DNA of 24,611 bases, from contig JAKAEF010000004.1 in NCBI GenBank assembly GCA_021820025.1, forward strand, positions 1 to 24,611. The letters are read 5' to 3'. Every line of letters starts with the position of its first letter. Position 1 is the first letter of the stretch. The stretch comes from a bacterium. GTDB taxonomy: Bacteria; Patescibacteriota; Microgenomatia; Levybacterales; UBA12049. A program made the translations under genes and the position numbers. Under the pieces are notes generated by a model. It did no database searches and had not been told where the DNA came from. It saw only the letters and a list, made by a program, of their open reading frames with translations. Positions 6,282-14,517 of this stretch are shown in pieces.

Positions 6282-7558
6282 GTATTGTTATGAAGACAAA
6301 GAATTATGATGTTAAAGATCTTTCCCTTTCTTCTGCTGGAAAATTAAAAATTGAATGGGCAGGTCAGCAAATGCCAGTTTTAAAAATTATAAGAGAAAGA
6401 TTTTCCAAAGAAAAACCATTTAAAAATTACACAATCGCAGCCTGCTTACATATTACTTCAGAGACAGCAAATTTACTTATTACTCTTAAGGCTGCAGGAG
6501 CAACAGTAGTTGCATGCGCTTCAAATCCTCTTTCAACGCAAGATAGTGTTGCGGCAAGTTTAGTAAAAGATTTTGGAATTCCAACATATGCAATTAACGG
6601 AGAAAATAGTAAAACATATTATGATCATTTAAATTCTGTTTTGGATTACAAACCAAATATTACAATGGATGATGGAGCAGATTTAGTTTCTCTTTTGCAC
6701 ACAAAACGAAAAGATATTTTGCCTCTTATTATTGGCTCTTCAGAAGAAACCACAACCGGAGTTATTCGACTTAAAGCAATGGCACAAGATGGAGCATTAA
6801 AATTACCTGTTGTTGCAGTAAATGATTCTGACACAAAACATTTATTTGATAATAGGTATGGAACAGGTCAATCAACAATTGATGGCATAATTAGAGCCAC
6901 AAATATTTTGCTTGCCGGAAAAACATTTGTTGTTGGTGGGTATGGCTGGTGCAGTAGAGGTATTGCATCAAGGGCAAAAGGAATGGGTGCCCATGTAATT
7001 GTGACAGAAGTTGATCCTGTGAGAGCGCTTGAGGCAGCAATGGATGGTTTTGTTGTTATGAAAATGGATCAGGCTGTAAAAATGGGAGATATTTTTGTAA
7101 GTGCAACAGGAGATAAACATGTTATTACTCTTGCACATATGAAAGACATGAAAGATGGAGCAGTTGTTGCAAACTCCGGACATTTTGACATAGAAATTGA
7201 TATGGCGGGACTTGAAAAAATTAAAAAATCAAAACGAAGAATCAGAAATTCATTAGATGAATATACGTTATCAGGTAATAAAAAAATCTATATTTTAGGT
7301 GAAGGACGTTTGGTTAATTTGGCTGCTGCAGAAGGACATCCTGCTGAAGTTATGGATATGAGTTTTGCAAACCAGGCATTGGCAGCAGAATTTTTTGTAA
7401 AAAATAAAAGTAAATTACAAAATAAAGTGTACGTATTGCCAAAAGAAGTTGATCAAAAAGTTGCAGGGTTAAAACTTAAAGCAATGGGAATAAGTATAGA
7501 TACATTAACTGCAGAACAAAAAACATATCTTTCCTCTTGGACAGAAGGAACAAAATAA
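6278..7558 (+). CDS. ahcY: S-adenosylhomocysteine hydrolase
   Basis: A 426-residue adenosylhomocysteinase that splits SAH into adenosine and homocysteine using bound NAD. Recognisable blocks are TIAACLHITSETANL, MDDGADL, SEETTTGVIRL, NDSDTKHLFDNRYGTGQS, the Rossmann loop GGYGWCSRGIA (family GYGWCGRG, one Gly replaced by Ser), NSGHFDIEI and GRLVNLAAAEGHPAEVMD. It ends LSSWTEGTK and lacks the KxDHYRY tail of the eukaryotic/E. coli-neighbour type, so it belongs to the shorter archaeal/Thermotoga-like class. Translation is probably coupled to the kinase by ATGA; an alternative ATG lies at 6290 with no better ribosome site. It shows the cell performs SAM-dependent methylation and recycles the product. 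Confidence 0.95.
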   Translation: MSIVMKTKNYDVKDLSLSSAGKLKIEWAGQQMPVLKIIRERFSKEKPFKNYTIAACLHITSETANLLITLKAAGATVVACASNPLSTQDSVAASLVKDFGIPTYAINGENSKTYYDHLNSVLDYKPNITMDDGADLVSLLHTKRKDILPLIIGSSEETTTGVIRLKAMAQDGALKLPVVAVNDSDTKHLFDNRYGTGQSTIDGIIRATNILLAGKTFVVGGYGWCSRGIASRAKGMGAHVIVTEVDPVRALEAAMDGFVVMKMDQAVKMGDIFVSATGDKHVITLAHMKDMKDGAVVANSGHFDIEIDMAGLEKIKKSKRRIRNSLDEYTLSGNKKIYILGEGRLVNLAAAEGHPAEVMDMSFANQALAAEFFVKNKSKLQNKVYVLPKEVDQKVAGLKLKAMGISIDTLTAEQKTYLSSWTEGTK

Positions 7559-7569
7559 GCTTTTTATTT
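7553..7569. terminator. Weak bidirectional stem between ahcY and hydrolase genes
   Basis: AAATAA (7553-7558) pairs with TTATTT (7564-7569) around GCTTT, between two convergent genes. It is AT-only in the stem and followed by a mixed A/T run on both strands. Only weak termination can be claimed. Confidence 0.3.
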
Positions 7570-8236
7570 AATTATTTTCTGCAATCTTAATAATTTCTTC
7601 ATATGTTTTTTTTGTATCCAAATGGAAATTATTGTGTCCAACTGATTTTAATGTAATTTGGTTTGTACTATGTAAATGACTTCTTTTATGAGGTACCATT
7701 TCATCAAATCTTGCAGAAATACAGTAAATGTTTTTAGGATTTTTTATCTCTTCATTCTTAATTTCTTGTACAACATTACTGCTTGGTAGCAATTCTCTCC
7801 CTGATTTTATAAACGAAATAAAAATAGCTATTGGTGTTCCTTTGAGCGGAGCACCAAGTGAAATAAATTTATCTACTTTTTCCCAGCCATTATAATGTTG
7901 CAAATAGAGGTAACTTGTTATTCCCCCAGCACTGATTCCTACAAGAGTAAAATGAGTTAGCTTTTTTTCATCTACAAATGTTTTTAATTTTTCTGCACTT
8001 TCTTCAAACGTTCCCTTAAAAATTGGAAAGTTAACTATATATACTGCATAACCTTTTTTTCTTAGAAAATGTAACCATACTTTATGAAACGGATTGGGAT
8101 TAAACCAGCGCTCAACAAAAAGAATTGTTTTTTTTGGATTATATGGATTTTCTTCTTTTGGTAATGGAATTGCTTGCGCAAAGGGATAAAGAATAATGAG
8201 AATCAATTCTTTTAATAGCTGTATGCCTATTTTCAT
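7568..8236 (-). CDS. Alpha/beta-hydrolase (lipase-like)
   Basis: A 222-residue alpha/beta-hydrolase with nucleophile elbow GISAG (S102), acid D178 in ARFDEMVPH and H201 in VGHNNFH, so the triad is complete. A hydrophobic N-terminal helix (about 5-23) may tether it to the membrane. The short size and the loop NPFHKVWLHFLRKKGYAVY suggest a minimal esterase or lipase without a large cap. I used the ATG at 8236, which begins 1 nt after the stop of the metalloprotease gene, instead of the in-frame start at 8272 inside that gene. It is thus the second gene of a two-gene operon, and both products may act at the cell surface. The substrate is unknown. Confidence 0.82.
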   Translation of the reverse strand: MKIGIQLLKELILIILYPFAQAIPLPKEENPYNPKKTILFVERWFNPNPFHKVWLHFLRKKGYAVYIVNFPIFKGTFEESAEKLKTFVDEKKLTHFTLVGISAGGITSYLYLQHYNGWEKVDKFISLGAPLKGTPIAIFISFIKSGRELLPSSNVVQEIKNEEIKNPKNIYCISARFDEMVPHKRSHLHSTNQITLKSVGHNNFHLDTKKTYEEIIKIAENN

Positions 8237-8237
8237 A

Positions 8238-9146
8238 TTATTGCGTAGGTGCTGTTTGCATAATTGCAGCAAGCTTTCTTTGTAATACTGTCCAGATTGG
8301 CTCTTCCTGACAAACAGATTGCAACGCTGTAATATCTTCTTGAGTTGGAAGAAGTGTTTGGCTTGTTTGATAATACATAATGCTTCTTGTATTACTGTTA
8401 TGTTGTAATCCTAAAGCATGTCCCAATTCGTGTGTTAGTGTATGAATTAATTCTGCATGACTGTTATTAAAATAAATTGTAATAGAATTTGTTTTAGGGT
8501 CGTAGACACCTTCTTCAGGTTTAAACTGTAAATCCTGATTGTAGCTTTGGATAGTATTGTTTAATTGGGTAATATTACTGTTATATTGACTCGTTGAAAT
8601 ATTTAATTCTTTCGCCAATGCATTTAGTGTATTTGCTTGATCTTGCAGAGATTTTTGCTCTGTAACTAATTGTTGGTATATATCGGGTGGTGCTCCACCT
8701 TTTTTATTCCAATAATCTGCCTCACTTTTGAATTGGTCCAGTTGTGTTTGAAACTGCTGAGAAAGTCTATTATATTCTGCAATTTTTGGATCTATTGCAT
8801 TTTTTTCATTTTGTACCTGCGTATTAAGATTTGAGATCTGAGTACTTACCTGTTGCCTTCCGTCAAAAATCAAATTTATTGTTAAGTTTCCTTTTGAAGC
8901 ATATAAAAGCAATGATTTCTGTTCTGCTGAATTCCAAATTCCTGCTGCTTCCCCTACATCATAGGTAAACTGTTGTGTTGTTATATTAAATTGTGGATCA
9001 ACTTGCCCAATTTTATACTGAATAGGAGTATTGCATGGAGAATAATAAACTATAGAATGAATAGTCGTTTCTAGAGGTTGTCTATAGGTATAAATTAATC
9101 CGCTTCCAAAGAAAATAAGAAGTAAAAAAATCAAAAGTTTTCTCAT
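8238..9146 (-). CDS. Membrane-anchored matrixin-like zinc metalloprotease
   Basis: A 302-residue protein with an N-terminal anchor or signal (about residues 3-20), a middle region rich in Gln/Asn heptads that is probably coiled-coil (about 100-215), and a C-terminal metzincin catalytic core. The zinc site is HELGHALGLQH (H239, E240, H243, H249), followed by the Met-turn RSIMYY with M257. This matches peptidase family M10/matrixin. No Cys-switch propeptide is visible; the coiled-coil may act as stalk or inhibitor. The enzyme should face outside. It is translated from a near-leaderless start 9 nt after a -10 and is followed directly by the hydrolase gene. Confidence 0.88.
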   Translation of the reverse strand: MRKLLIFLLLIFFGSGLIYTYRQPLETTIHSIVYYSPCNTPIQYKIGQVDPQFNITTQQFTYDVGEAAGIWNSAEQKSLLLYASKGNLTINLIFDGRQQVSTQISNLNTQVQNEKNAIDPKIAEYNRLSQQFQTQLDQFKSEADYWNKKGGAPPDIYQQLVTEQKSLQDQANTLNALAKELNISTSQYNSNITQLNNTIQSYNQDLQFKPEEGVYDPKTNSITIYFNNSHAELIHTLTHELGHALGLQHNSNTRSIMYYQTSQTLLPTQEDITALQSVCQEEPIWTVLQRKLAAIMQTAPTQ

Positions 9147-9155
9147 ACTGGTACT

Positions 9156-9184
9156 ATTGTAGGAAAAACTAAATTTGAATACAA
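9156..9184 (-). promoter_or_regulatory. Promoter of the metalloprotease-hydrolase operon
   Basis: On the - strand, TTGTAT (9184-9179), a 17-bp spacer and TACAAT (9161-9156), 9 nt before the ATG at 9146. It lies immediately after the end of the upstream ABC permease gene, whose stop is at 9186. Confidence 0.7.
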
Positions 9185-9185
9185 C

Positions 9186-9932
9186 TTATAACTGAATTTT
9201 AGAGAAAAGAAATGCTCCAAGGGATAACATAAGAACAGTTAGTATAGACAAAACTGCTATATCTATGCTCATTCCAAAGTGTGCACCAGTTCCTATTGCT
9301 GCTCGTAATCCATCAATTCCGTAAGATAAGGGGTCAAAAGTTGCAATAAGTTTTAAAAAAAATGGAATTCCATTTAAGGGGAATAATGCTCCCGATAAGA
9401 AAAATAATGGCATAACCAAAAAGTTCATAATTAGCTGGAATCCCTGCATGTCATCAAGCATGCTTCCGATTGCAGTACCAATACTGGTAAAAAGCATGGC
9501 AATTAAAAACATAAATAAAAATGCAACAGGAATGAGTTCTATATGCTCTGGTCTAAATCCAACCAACATAGAAAGGATAAAGACAACAACTCCTTGAATT
9601 AGTGCAACGGTTGCTCCTCCTAATGTTCTTCCAATCATAATGTAAATTCGTGGAACGGGTGCGACTAAGGTTTCTTTTAAAAACCCAAATTGCCTATCCC
9701 AAATAATCTCAACTCCTGAAAAAATTGAAGTAAACAAGATGCCCATGGCAATAACTCCGGGTGCTAGAAAATCTATATAATTTCCGTGGACTGCTTTTTG
9801 GTATAACGGTCCCATCCCAAAACCTAAAGCTATTAAAAATAGCAATGGTTGTCCAAGTGATCCAATAATTCTAGAACGATTTCTTATATATCGTTTTAAC
9901 TGTCTTAACCATAAAATATAAATTGCTTTCAT
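9186..9932 (-). CDS. ABC-2 type exporter permease
   Basis: A 248-residue ABC-2 permease with about six membrane helices. The early segment LWLRQLKRYIRNRSRIIGSLGQPLLFL and the block ETLVAPVPRIYIMIGRTLGGA are typical of DrrB-like permeases of drug or polysaccharide exporters. MPLFFLSGALFPL and FDPLSYGIDGLRA are the usual conserved C-terminal motifs. It begins 1 nt after the ATPase gene ends, with GGAGG from the ATPase's own last codons serving as its ribosome site. Together they should form a homodimeric-type exporter of two permeases and two ATPases. Cargo cannot be read from the sequence. Confidence 0.92.
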   Translation of the reverse strand: MKAIYILWLRQLKRYIRNRSRIIGSLGQPLLFLIALGFGMGPLYQKAVHGNYIDFLAPGVIAMGILFTSIFSGVEIIWDRQFGFLKETLVAPVPRIYIMIGRTLGGATVALIQGVVVFILSMLVGFRPEHIELIPVAFLFMFLIAMLFTSIGTAIGSMLDDMQGFQLIMNFLVMPLFFLSGALFPLNGIPFFLKLIATFDPLSYGIDGLRAAIGTGAHFGMSIDIAVLSILTVLMLSLGAFLFSKIQL

Positions 9933-10736
9933 TTATCTTCCCCTCCACATTTTTCTATGTTCCCTTAATCTATCTGTTCCACTTGCATCTTCATCCCGAA
10001 TTTGATGCCCTGTTAATGCTAAAAATGCTTCTTCTAAACTTTTTGTTTTTGTTTCCTCCCGTAGTTGCTTTGCTGTTCCCTGGGCAATTATTTGTCCATG
10101 ATCAATAATTGCAATTCTGTTGGCTATTTTTTCTGCTTCTTCCATATAATGAGTTGTAAAAAAAATGGTTAGTCCTTCTTTTTTATTTAAATCTAAAATA
10201 TATTCCCACATGTGATTTCTTGTTTGTGGGTCAAGGCCAATTGTTGGTTCATCTAAAAATAAAATTTTAGGATGATGCAGCAATCCTCTGGCTATTTCTA
10301 GTCTCCGTTTCATTCCTCCTGAGAATGTTTTTACTAAATGATCTTTTCTATCCCATAACTCAACAAATTCCATAAGTTGTTTAATCTTTTCTTCTTGCCC
10401 TTCTTTTATTACTCCATATAAGACTGCATGAAATTTCATGTTTTCATATGCGGTTAATTCATCATCTAAACTTGGATCTTGAAAAACAATACCAAATGCC
10501 TTTCTTACAGTATCTTTTTGTGTTTGCGCATTGAAATCTTCAATAAAAATATCTCCTGATGTTGGAGAAAGAATAGTTGTAAGCATTTTTATAGTGGTGC
10601 TTTTCCCTGCTCCATTCGGTCCTAAAAAGGCAAAAATCTCTCCCTTTTCAACAGAAAAAGAAATGCTTTTTACAGCCTCAAAATTATGAAATTTCTTTAC
10701 TAAATTTGTAACTGAAATTGCAAGATTTGTGTTCAT
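9933..10736 (-). CDS. ABC exporter ATPase (DrrA-like)
   Basis: A 267-residue nucleotide-binding subunit with Walker A GPNGAGKST (about 39-47), Q-loop FQDPSLDDELTAYENM, signature FSGGMKRRLEIARG, Walker B ILFLDEPTIGLD and switch histidine TTHYMEEAE. The LDDELTAYEN stretch and the length match the DrrA/NodI-like group that pairs with ABC-2 permeases. A Glu/Arg-rich C-terminal tail follows the fold. The ATG at 10736 overlaps the stop of the upstream membrane-protein gene (ATGA), and the permease follows directly, so the three are co-translated. It is cytosolic, bound to the permease. Confidence 0.93.
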   Translation of the reverse strand: MNTNLAISVTNLVKKFHNFEAVKSISFSVEKGEIFAFLGPNGAGKSTTIKMLTTILSPTSGDIFIEDFNAQTQKDTVRKAFGIVFQDPSLDDELTAYENMKFHAVLYGVIKEGQEEKIKQLMEFVELWDRKDHLVKTFSGGMKRRLEIARGLLHHPKILFLDEPTIGLDPQTRNHMWEYILDLNKKEGLTIFFTTHYMEEAEKIANRIAIIDHGQIIAQGTAKQLREETKTKSLEEAFLALTGHQIRDEDASGTDRLREHRKMWRGR

Positions 10737-11203
10737 TTGATACGAAATTTACCAGGGGTTTTAATAAAATTAATATAACCGATTACAAATACTAATACAA
10801 GTGAAATTGTTATAAGAGCAAATTTAAATGTCTGTATATTTGTATTAAGTCCTCGAGCATTACTGTATAAAAGAGTAAAAATACTTCCAAACAAAAAACC
10901 ATAAGAATAGACATTTTTCTTTTTTTCCAAAAACATGCTAATTATAAAAAATAAAACTGCACACCCCAGTGCTATAGAAGAAATAGTTTCCATATAAAAG
11001 TTTTGTTGTTTTTGCTGATTTTCAATTGCTTTTGTACATTCATTCTGAGAAGTCTGGTGTAGTGTCTCATTGGCAGATTGAGGAATAGTACACGCTGTAA
11101 TAGGACCAAAGACAGGTTGAGGATAAAATGTTGCAATACTAATTGAAATAAAAACTGTTAAAAATAATCCTAAAAGTATGCTATATAAGCTCTTAAAAAA
11201 CAT
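10733..11203 (-). CDS. Small membrane protein leading the ABC exporter operon
   Basis: A 156-residue protein of unrecognised family with four predicted membrane segments (about 5-26, 73-93, 101-118 and 127-146). The loop between the first two faces outside and carries two cysteines, C38 and C56, that could form a disulfide, plus many Gln/Asn. I used the ATG at 11203. A GTG at 11221 extends the frame, but it overlaps the promoter's extended -10 TGC-TATACT, so it cannot lie on that transcript. The stop overlaps the ATPase start by ATGA, which suggests a helper or accessory subunit of the exporter, though this is inference from position only. Confidence 0.75.
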   Translation of the reverse strand: MFFKSLYSILLGLFLTVFISISIATFYPQPVFGPITACTIPQSANETLHQTSQNECTKAIENQQKQQNFYMETISSIALGCAVLFFIISMFLEKKKNVYSYGFLFGSIFTLLYSNARGLNTNIQTFKFALITISLVLVFVIGYINFIKTPGKFRIK

Positions 11204-11211
11204 ACATAAAT

Positions 11212-11220
11212 AGTATAGCA
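11212..11220 (-). promoter_or_regulatory. Extended -10 promoter of the ABC exporter operon
   Basis: TGC-TATACT on the - strand, ending 8 nt before the ATG at 11203. It lies 11 nt beyond the stop of the upstream MFS gene, so the exporter operon has its own start even if some readthrough occurs. Confidence 0.65.
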
Positions 11221-11231
11221 CTATTTATCTA

Positions 11232-12761
11232 TTAGATTTCAATCGGGTGTTCGGATAAATCAATTTTTCCGGCAAAATCTTTTTTACTCTCTTTAACAAA
11301 AAGTGCTGATAGTGCGCCAATAAACATAAAGAAAACAGCCCATTTAAACACAACAGTATATGCAACAATATTTGCTTTTACAATCATAAGAGCTGGAATT
11401 TGTTGCAAGATAATAGGGTTTGCCGTGTTAATAATAGAAAAATGTTCAATGTTTACAAGACTAGATGTAATACTGTCAGAAAGTATTGTTGCAAAAATTG
11501 CAGTTCCAAATGCTCCAGCAATATTTCGGGCAAGTGCTAAAACAGATGATGCAATACCTACTTCGTGTAGTGGAACAGTACTTGTTGCTGCCTGTGTTAA
11601 TGGCGCTAATCCAAGGCCTAATCCAAAAGCCATTACAAATAAGCGCCAAATTAAATCCCATTCACTCCAGCGTATATCCATACCCGAGAATAAATACATA
11701 CCAAAAGCAGCAATCATCATCCCCCCAGCTGTTAAGTACCTTGGAGACATTTTGCTAGCCAGGCGTCCTCCTAACTGTGCAGCAAAACCAATAGCTAAAG
11801 CCATTGGAATAAAAATAAGACCCGTTTTTGTAACAGAATATCCAAGATATGTCTGTGCAAAAAGAGGAATTAAGAAAATTCCTCCAATCATGCCCATAAA
11901 TGATAAAAAGCTAGTAATAATAGAAGCAGTAAATGTTGGATTTTTAAAGAATTTTAAATCAACAACTGGTTCTGGTTGTCTAAGTTCTAACAAAATAAAC
12001 AGTATCATAGAAACTGCAGTAATAATATAGGTAATGATGCTTGTTCCACTAGCCCAACCCCATGATTGTCCTTGGTCTAAAACTAAAACCATTGCTCCAA
12101 GTGAAATACCAAGTAAAATAGATCCTAAAACATCAAAATTTTTTAATCCTTTAATTTCTTTTACCGGTTCTTCTATAAATTTTACTGCCATTACTGTTCC
12201 AATTATTCCTAAAGGAACATTAATATAAAAAACAGATCGCCAGGAAAAGGTATCTATTAATGGTCCTCCAAGGAGTGGTCCAAATACAGCTGCGGCGGCA
12301 AAAACAGCAGACCACATACCCATCGCTTGGGCCCGTTGTGCCTTGTCTTCAAAAGTATATGCAATAATAGATAGTGCAATTGGGTAGTCAATACTAACCG
12401 TAATAGCCTGCAAAACTCTCAGAAAGACCATTGAAGGAAGATTGAATGAAAGTCCTGCTAGCATTGAGGTAAGAGTAAAACCTATAATCCCGAAAATATA
12501 TAAAGATTTTCTTCCAATTAAATCTCCAAGCTTTCCAAATACAGGAACAAAAATAGCATTTGCAATAATATATGCTGTTGAAATCCAGCTTGCCTGACTT
12601 ACGGTAATGCCAAAGTCTGCAATAATTTTTGGAAGTGCTAAATTAACAATCGTTCCGTCAAGCCTTCCTAAAAATGAGGCAATCATTAACGTTGCAAGGG
12701 TAAGCCATTGAAGTTTATGAAACCCTTTTTTAACTGGTTTCTTGGGTTCTGCTTTTTTCAT
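11232..12761 (-). CDS. MFS drug-efflux transporter, DHA2/EmrB-QacA type
   Basis: A 509-residue major-facilitator protein with about 14 membrane helices, the DHA2 number. Helix 1 has GRLDGTIVNLALPKI (family LDxTIVNVALP), loop 2-3 has motif A GKLGDLIGRK, and helix 5 has motif C-like AVFGPLLGGPLID, the antiporter signature. It should export drugs or metabolites using the proton gradient. It is the last gene of a marR-led operon and begins 5 nt after the second membrane-fusion gene, with a short AAAGG ahead of the ATG. EmrB-type pumps pair with a fusion protein such as EmrA, and here two are encoded. The substrate is unknown. Confidence 0.93.
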   Translation of the reverse strand: MKKAEPKKPVKKGFHKLQWLTLATLMIASFLGRLDGTIVNLALPKIIADFGITVSQASWISTAYIIANAIFVPVFGKLGDLIGRKSLYIFGIIGFTLTSMLAGLSFNLPSMVFLRVLQAITVSIDYPIALSIIAYTFEDKAQRAQAMGMWSAVFAAAAVFGPLLGGPLIDTFSWRSVFYINVPLGIIGTVMAVKFIEEPVKEIKGLKNFDVLGSILLGISLGAMVLVLDQGQSWGWASGTSIITYIITAVSMILFILLELRQPEPVVDLKFFKNPTFTASIITSFLSFMGMIGGIFLIPLFAQTYLGYSVTKTGLIFIPMALAIGFAAQLGGRLASKMSPRYLTAGGMMIAAFGMYLFSGMDIRWSEWDLIWRLFVMAFGLGLGLAPLTQAATSTVPLHEVGIASSVLALARNIAGAFGTAIFATILSDSITSSLVNIEHFSIINTANPIILQQIPALMIVKANIVAYTVVFKWAVFFMFIGALSALFVKESKKDFAGKIDLSEHPIEI

Positions 12762-12766
12762 ACCTT

Positions 12767-13405
12767 TTAATTAGAATTTGTATAAACGGTCATTTTTGCA
12801 GACATACCGTTTTTAATCTGCGGATATTTTGCAGCATCAAATCGTGCATAGACAACAAATTGTTGTGTAGGTCTTTCGCTGGAAATACTAAATGACATTT
12901 GTGTCTGTTTTGAAGATGGAGAAACTTCATCAACATACCCCCAAAATGTTTTTCCAGGAAGTGCATCAACAGTAAATGCAACGACTTGTCCAACTTTAAT
13001 ATCACTTAATCCTTTATTCTCATCTATTGTTCCCGCAATTCTCATTTGAGATGGATCAATAATTTGCGCAACAGGGTTTTGTGCGCTTACAATACTTCCC
13101 AATTGCGTATTAGCCATAATAACTAAGCCATTGGTTTGTGCATAAATTGTTTGACCATTAACAACTGCGATAGGATCACCTTTTTGAATAAGCTGGTTTT
13201 CATAGACATCTGTTTCTTGCAAAATTCCCGGAGTTGCCGGAGCAATGCTGCTGATTGGATCAGCAACCAAAGAATTATCAATTGCAACTCGTCCCATTTT
13301 AAAAGCCAAGAATCCATAGCCTGCTGCTGCAATGAGAATAATTAAAATTGCAACAAGTACTCGCAAAACTTTAGGATTTCTTATTTTTTTAAATATTTTT
13401 TTCAT
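12767..13405 (-). CDS. Short EmrA/HlyD-type membrane-fusion protein
   Basis: A 212-residue adaptor with one N-terminal membrane helix (about 15-34), a barrel-sandwich lipoyl-like hybrid (TPGILQETDVYENQLIQKGDPI, then the partner half TNGLVIMANTQLGSIV) and a beta-barrel with membrane-proximal part ending ARFDAAKYPQIKNGMSAKMTVY. Unlike EmrA or HlyD it has no long coiled-coil hairpin between the two lipoyl halves; they are joined by only about 10 residues. It overlaps the preceding longer fusion-protein gene by ATGA. A short adaptor without a hairpin cannot reach an outer-membrane channel and would suit a single-membrane cell. Confidence 0.85.
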   Translation of the reverse strand: MKKIFKKIRNPKVLRVLVAILIILIAAAGYGFLAFKMGRVAIDNSLVADPISSIAPATPGILQETDVYENQLIQKGDPIAVVNGQTIYAQTNGLVIMANTQLGSIVSAQNPVAQIIDPSQMRIAGTIDENKGLSDIKVGQVVAFTVDALPGKTFWGYVDEVSPSSKQTQMSFSISSERPTQQFVVYARFDAAKYPQIKNGMSAKMTVYTNSN

Positions 13406-14517
13406 ATTGCTAAATATCTTTCTGCTGCAACGGCTTTTGGATTTGTAATTACTTTATCTTGTGCAGATAATCCATTTACTACTTCTGTATAACTTCCATG
13501 AGTATTTCCTACAGTAATCGTTTGTAAAACAGGTTTGTTGTTTTTAATAATCCAAATCTGGTTATGTCCAATAATTGTCCATGTTGGGACTAAAATTGTT
13601 GCATTTTTTTGTGTACTGGCAATTGTTACTGTTCCGGTTTGACCATAAGCTGCATTTGCCAATCCATCTGCTTGAATATCTACTTGATACACATTTGCTC
13701 CAGTTGGAAGGGTTACCATTTGTGGATAAATTCTGACAATAGTTCCAGTATATGTTTGGTTATTGCCTGTTAATTTTACTGTTGCTAAAGACCCAGTTGT
13801 AACAAAATCTATGTCTTGTGCAGGAATATTTGCTTTAAATACATATGCACTTTTATCTACAACAACAAATGAATTGGCAGGTGAGACCATAACTCCTGGA
13901 ACGTTTATATCTTCGTGTAATAATACCCCATTGATTGGTGATGTTAGTGTTGCTAATTGCATTGCATAGTTTGCCAGTTGTACTTGAATTACTGAGTTAT
14001 CTAAGTTTGCCTGATTTTCATCAACAATTCTTTTAACAATATTGTTAACAATATTATTTAAATTATCGTCAGCGTTTAGAGGATTGGTACTTGGTAATCC
14101 AAGATTTTTTCCCTGTAAGTTTGCTTTCTGTTGTCCCTGGAGGATACCATTTGTTATATTATCATTTGTTTGATCAAAATTATCCCGTGTAGATCTGTAA
14201 ATATTTAAAGCTTCTGTTAATTGCTGTTGTAATGGATATACATCTAATTGTGCAATTGTTTGTCCTGCATATACGGTATCACCTTCCCTAAATGGAACAT
14301 AGACAACTTTACCTCCACTATAAAAATGTAAAGTTGCTTCATTTTGAGAATGAATTGCTCCGTCTGCTGCAATAGTTGTTCCAATAGCTTTGACAGCAAT
14401 ACTTTCTGTTTTCAAAGATTTTTGAGAATTTGTTACTGCCGCTAAAATTCCAGCAGTTGCTGCGACAGAAAGAATTGCTAATGCAAGGACGAATAATAAA
14501 TAGTTTTTATTTTTCAT
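13402..14517 (-). CDS. HlyD-type membrane-fusion protein
   Basis: A 371-residue adaptor with an N-terminal membrane segment (about 7-27), a first lipoyl half GGKVVYVPFREGDTVYAGQTIAQLD, a helical hairpin (about 105-185) with an Asn/Gln-rich tip, a second lipoyl half LTSPINGVLLHEDINVPGVMV, a beta-barrel and a C-terminal membrane-proximal domain ending NGLSAQDKVITNPKAV. This is the full RND/ABC/MFS adaptor order. The gene overlaps the end of marR by 11 nt, and a strong GGAGG lies 6 nt before its ATG, within the marR coding sequence. With the shorter fusion gene and the MFS pump it forms one export operon. Confidence 0.88.
   Translation of the reverse strand: MKNKNYLLFVLALAILSVAATAGILAAVTNSQKSLKTESIAVKAIGTTIAADGAIHSQNEATLHFYSGGKVVYVPFREGDTVYAGQTIAQLDVYPLQQQLTEALNIYRSTRDNFDQTNDNITNGILQGQQKANLQGKNLGLPSTNPLNADDNLNNIVNNIVKRIVDENQANLDNSVIQVQLANYAMQLATLTSPINGVLLHEDINVPGVMVSPANSFVVVDKSAYVFKANIPAQDIDFVTTGSLATVKLTGNNQTYTGTIVRIYPQMVTLPTGANVYQVDIQADGLANAAYGQTGTVTIASTQKNATILVPTWTIIGHNQIWIIKNNKPVLQTITVGNTHGSYTEVVNGLSAQDKVITNPKAVAAERYLAI

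Noticed and set aside
11204..11221. GTG start at 11221 for the small membrane protein
   Set aside because: The codon overlaps the promoter's extended -10, so it cannot be on that transcript.
11425..12030. Long open frame antisense to the MFS gene
   Set aside because: The opposite frame encodes a complete, well-matched DHA2 transporter; this product has no family features.
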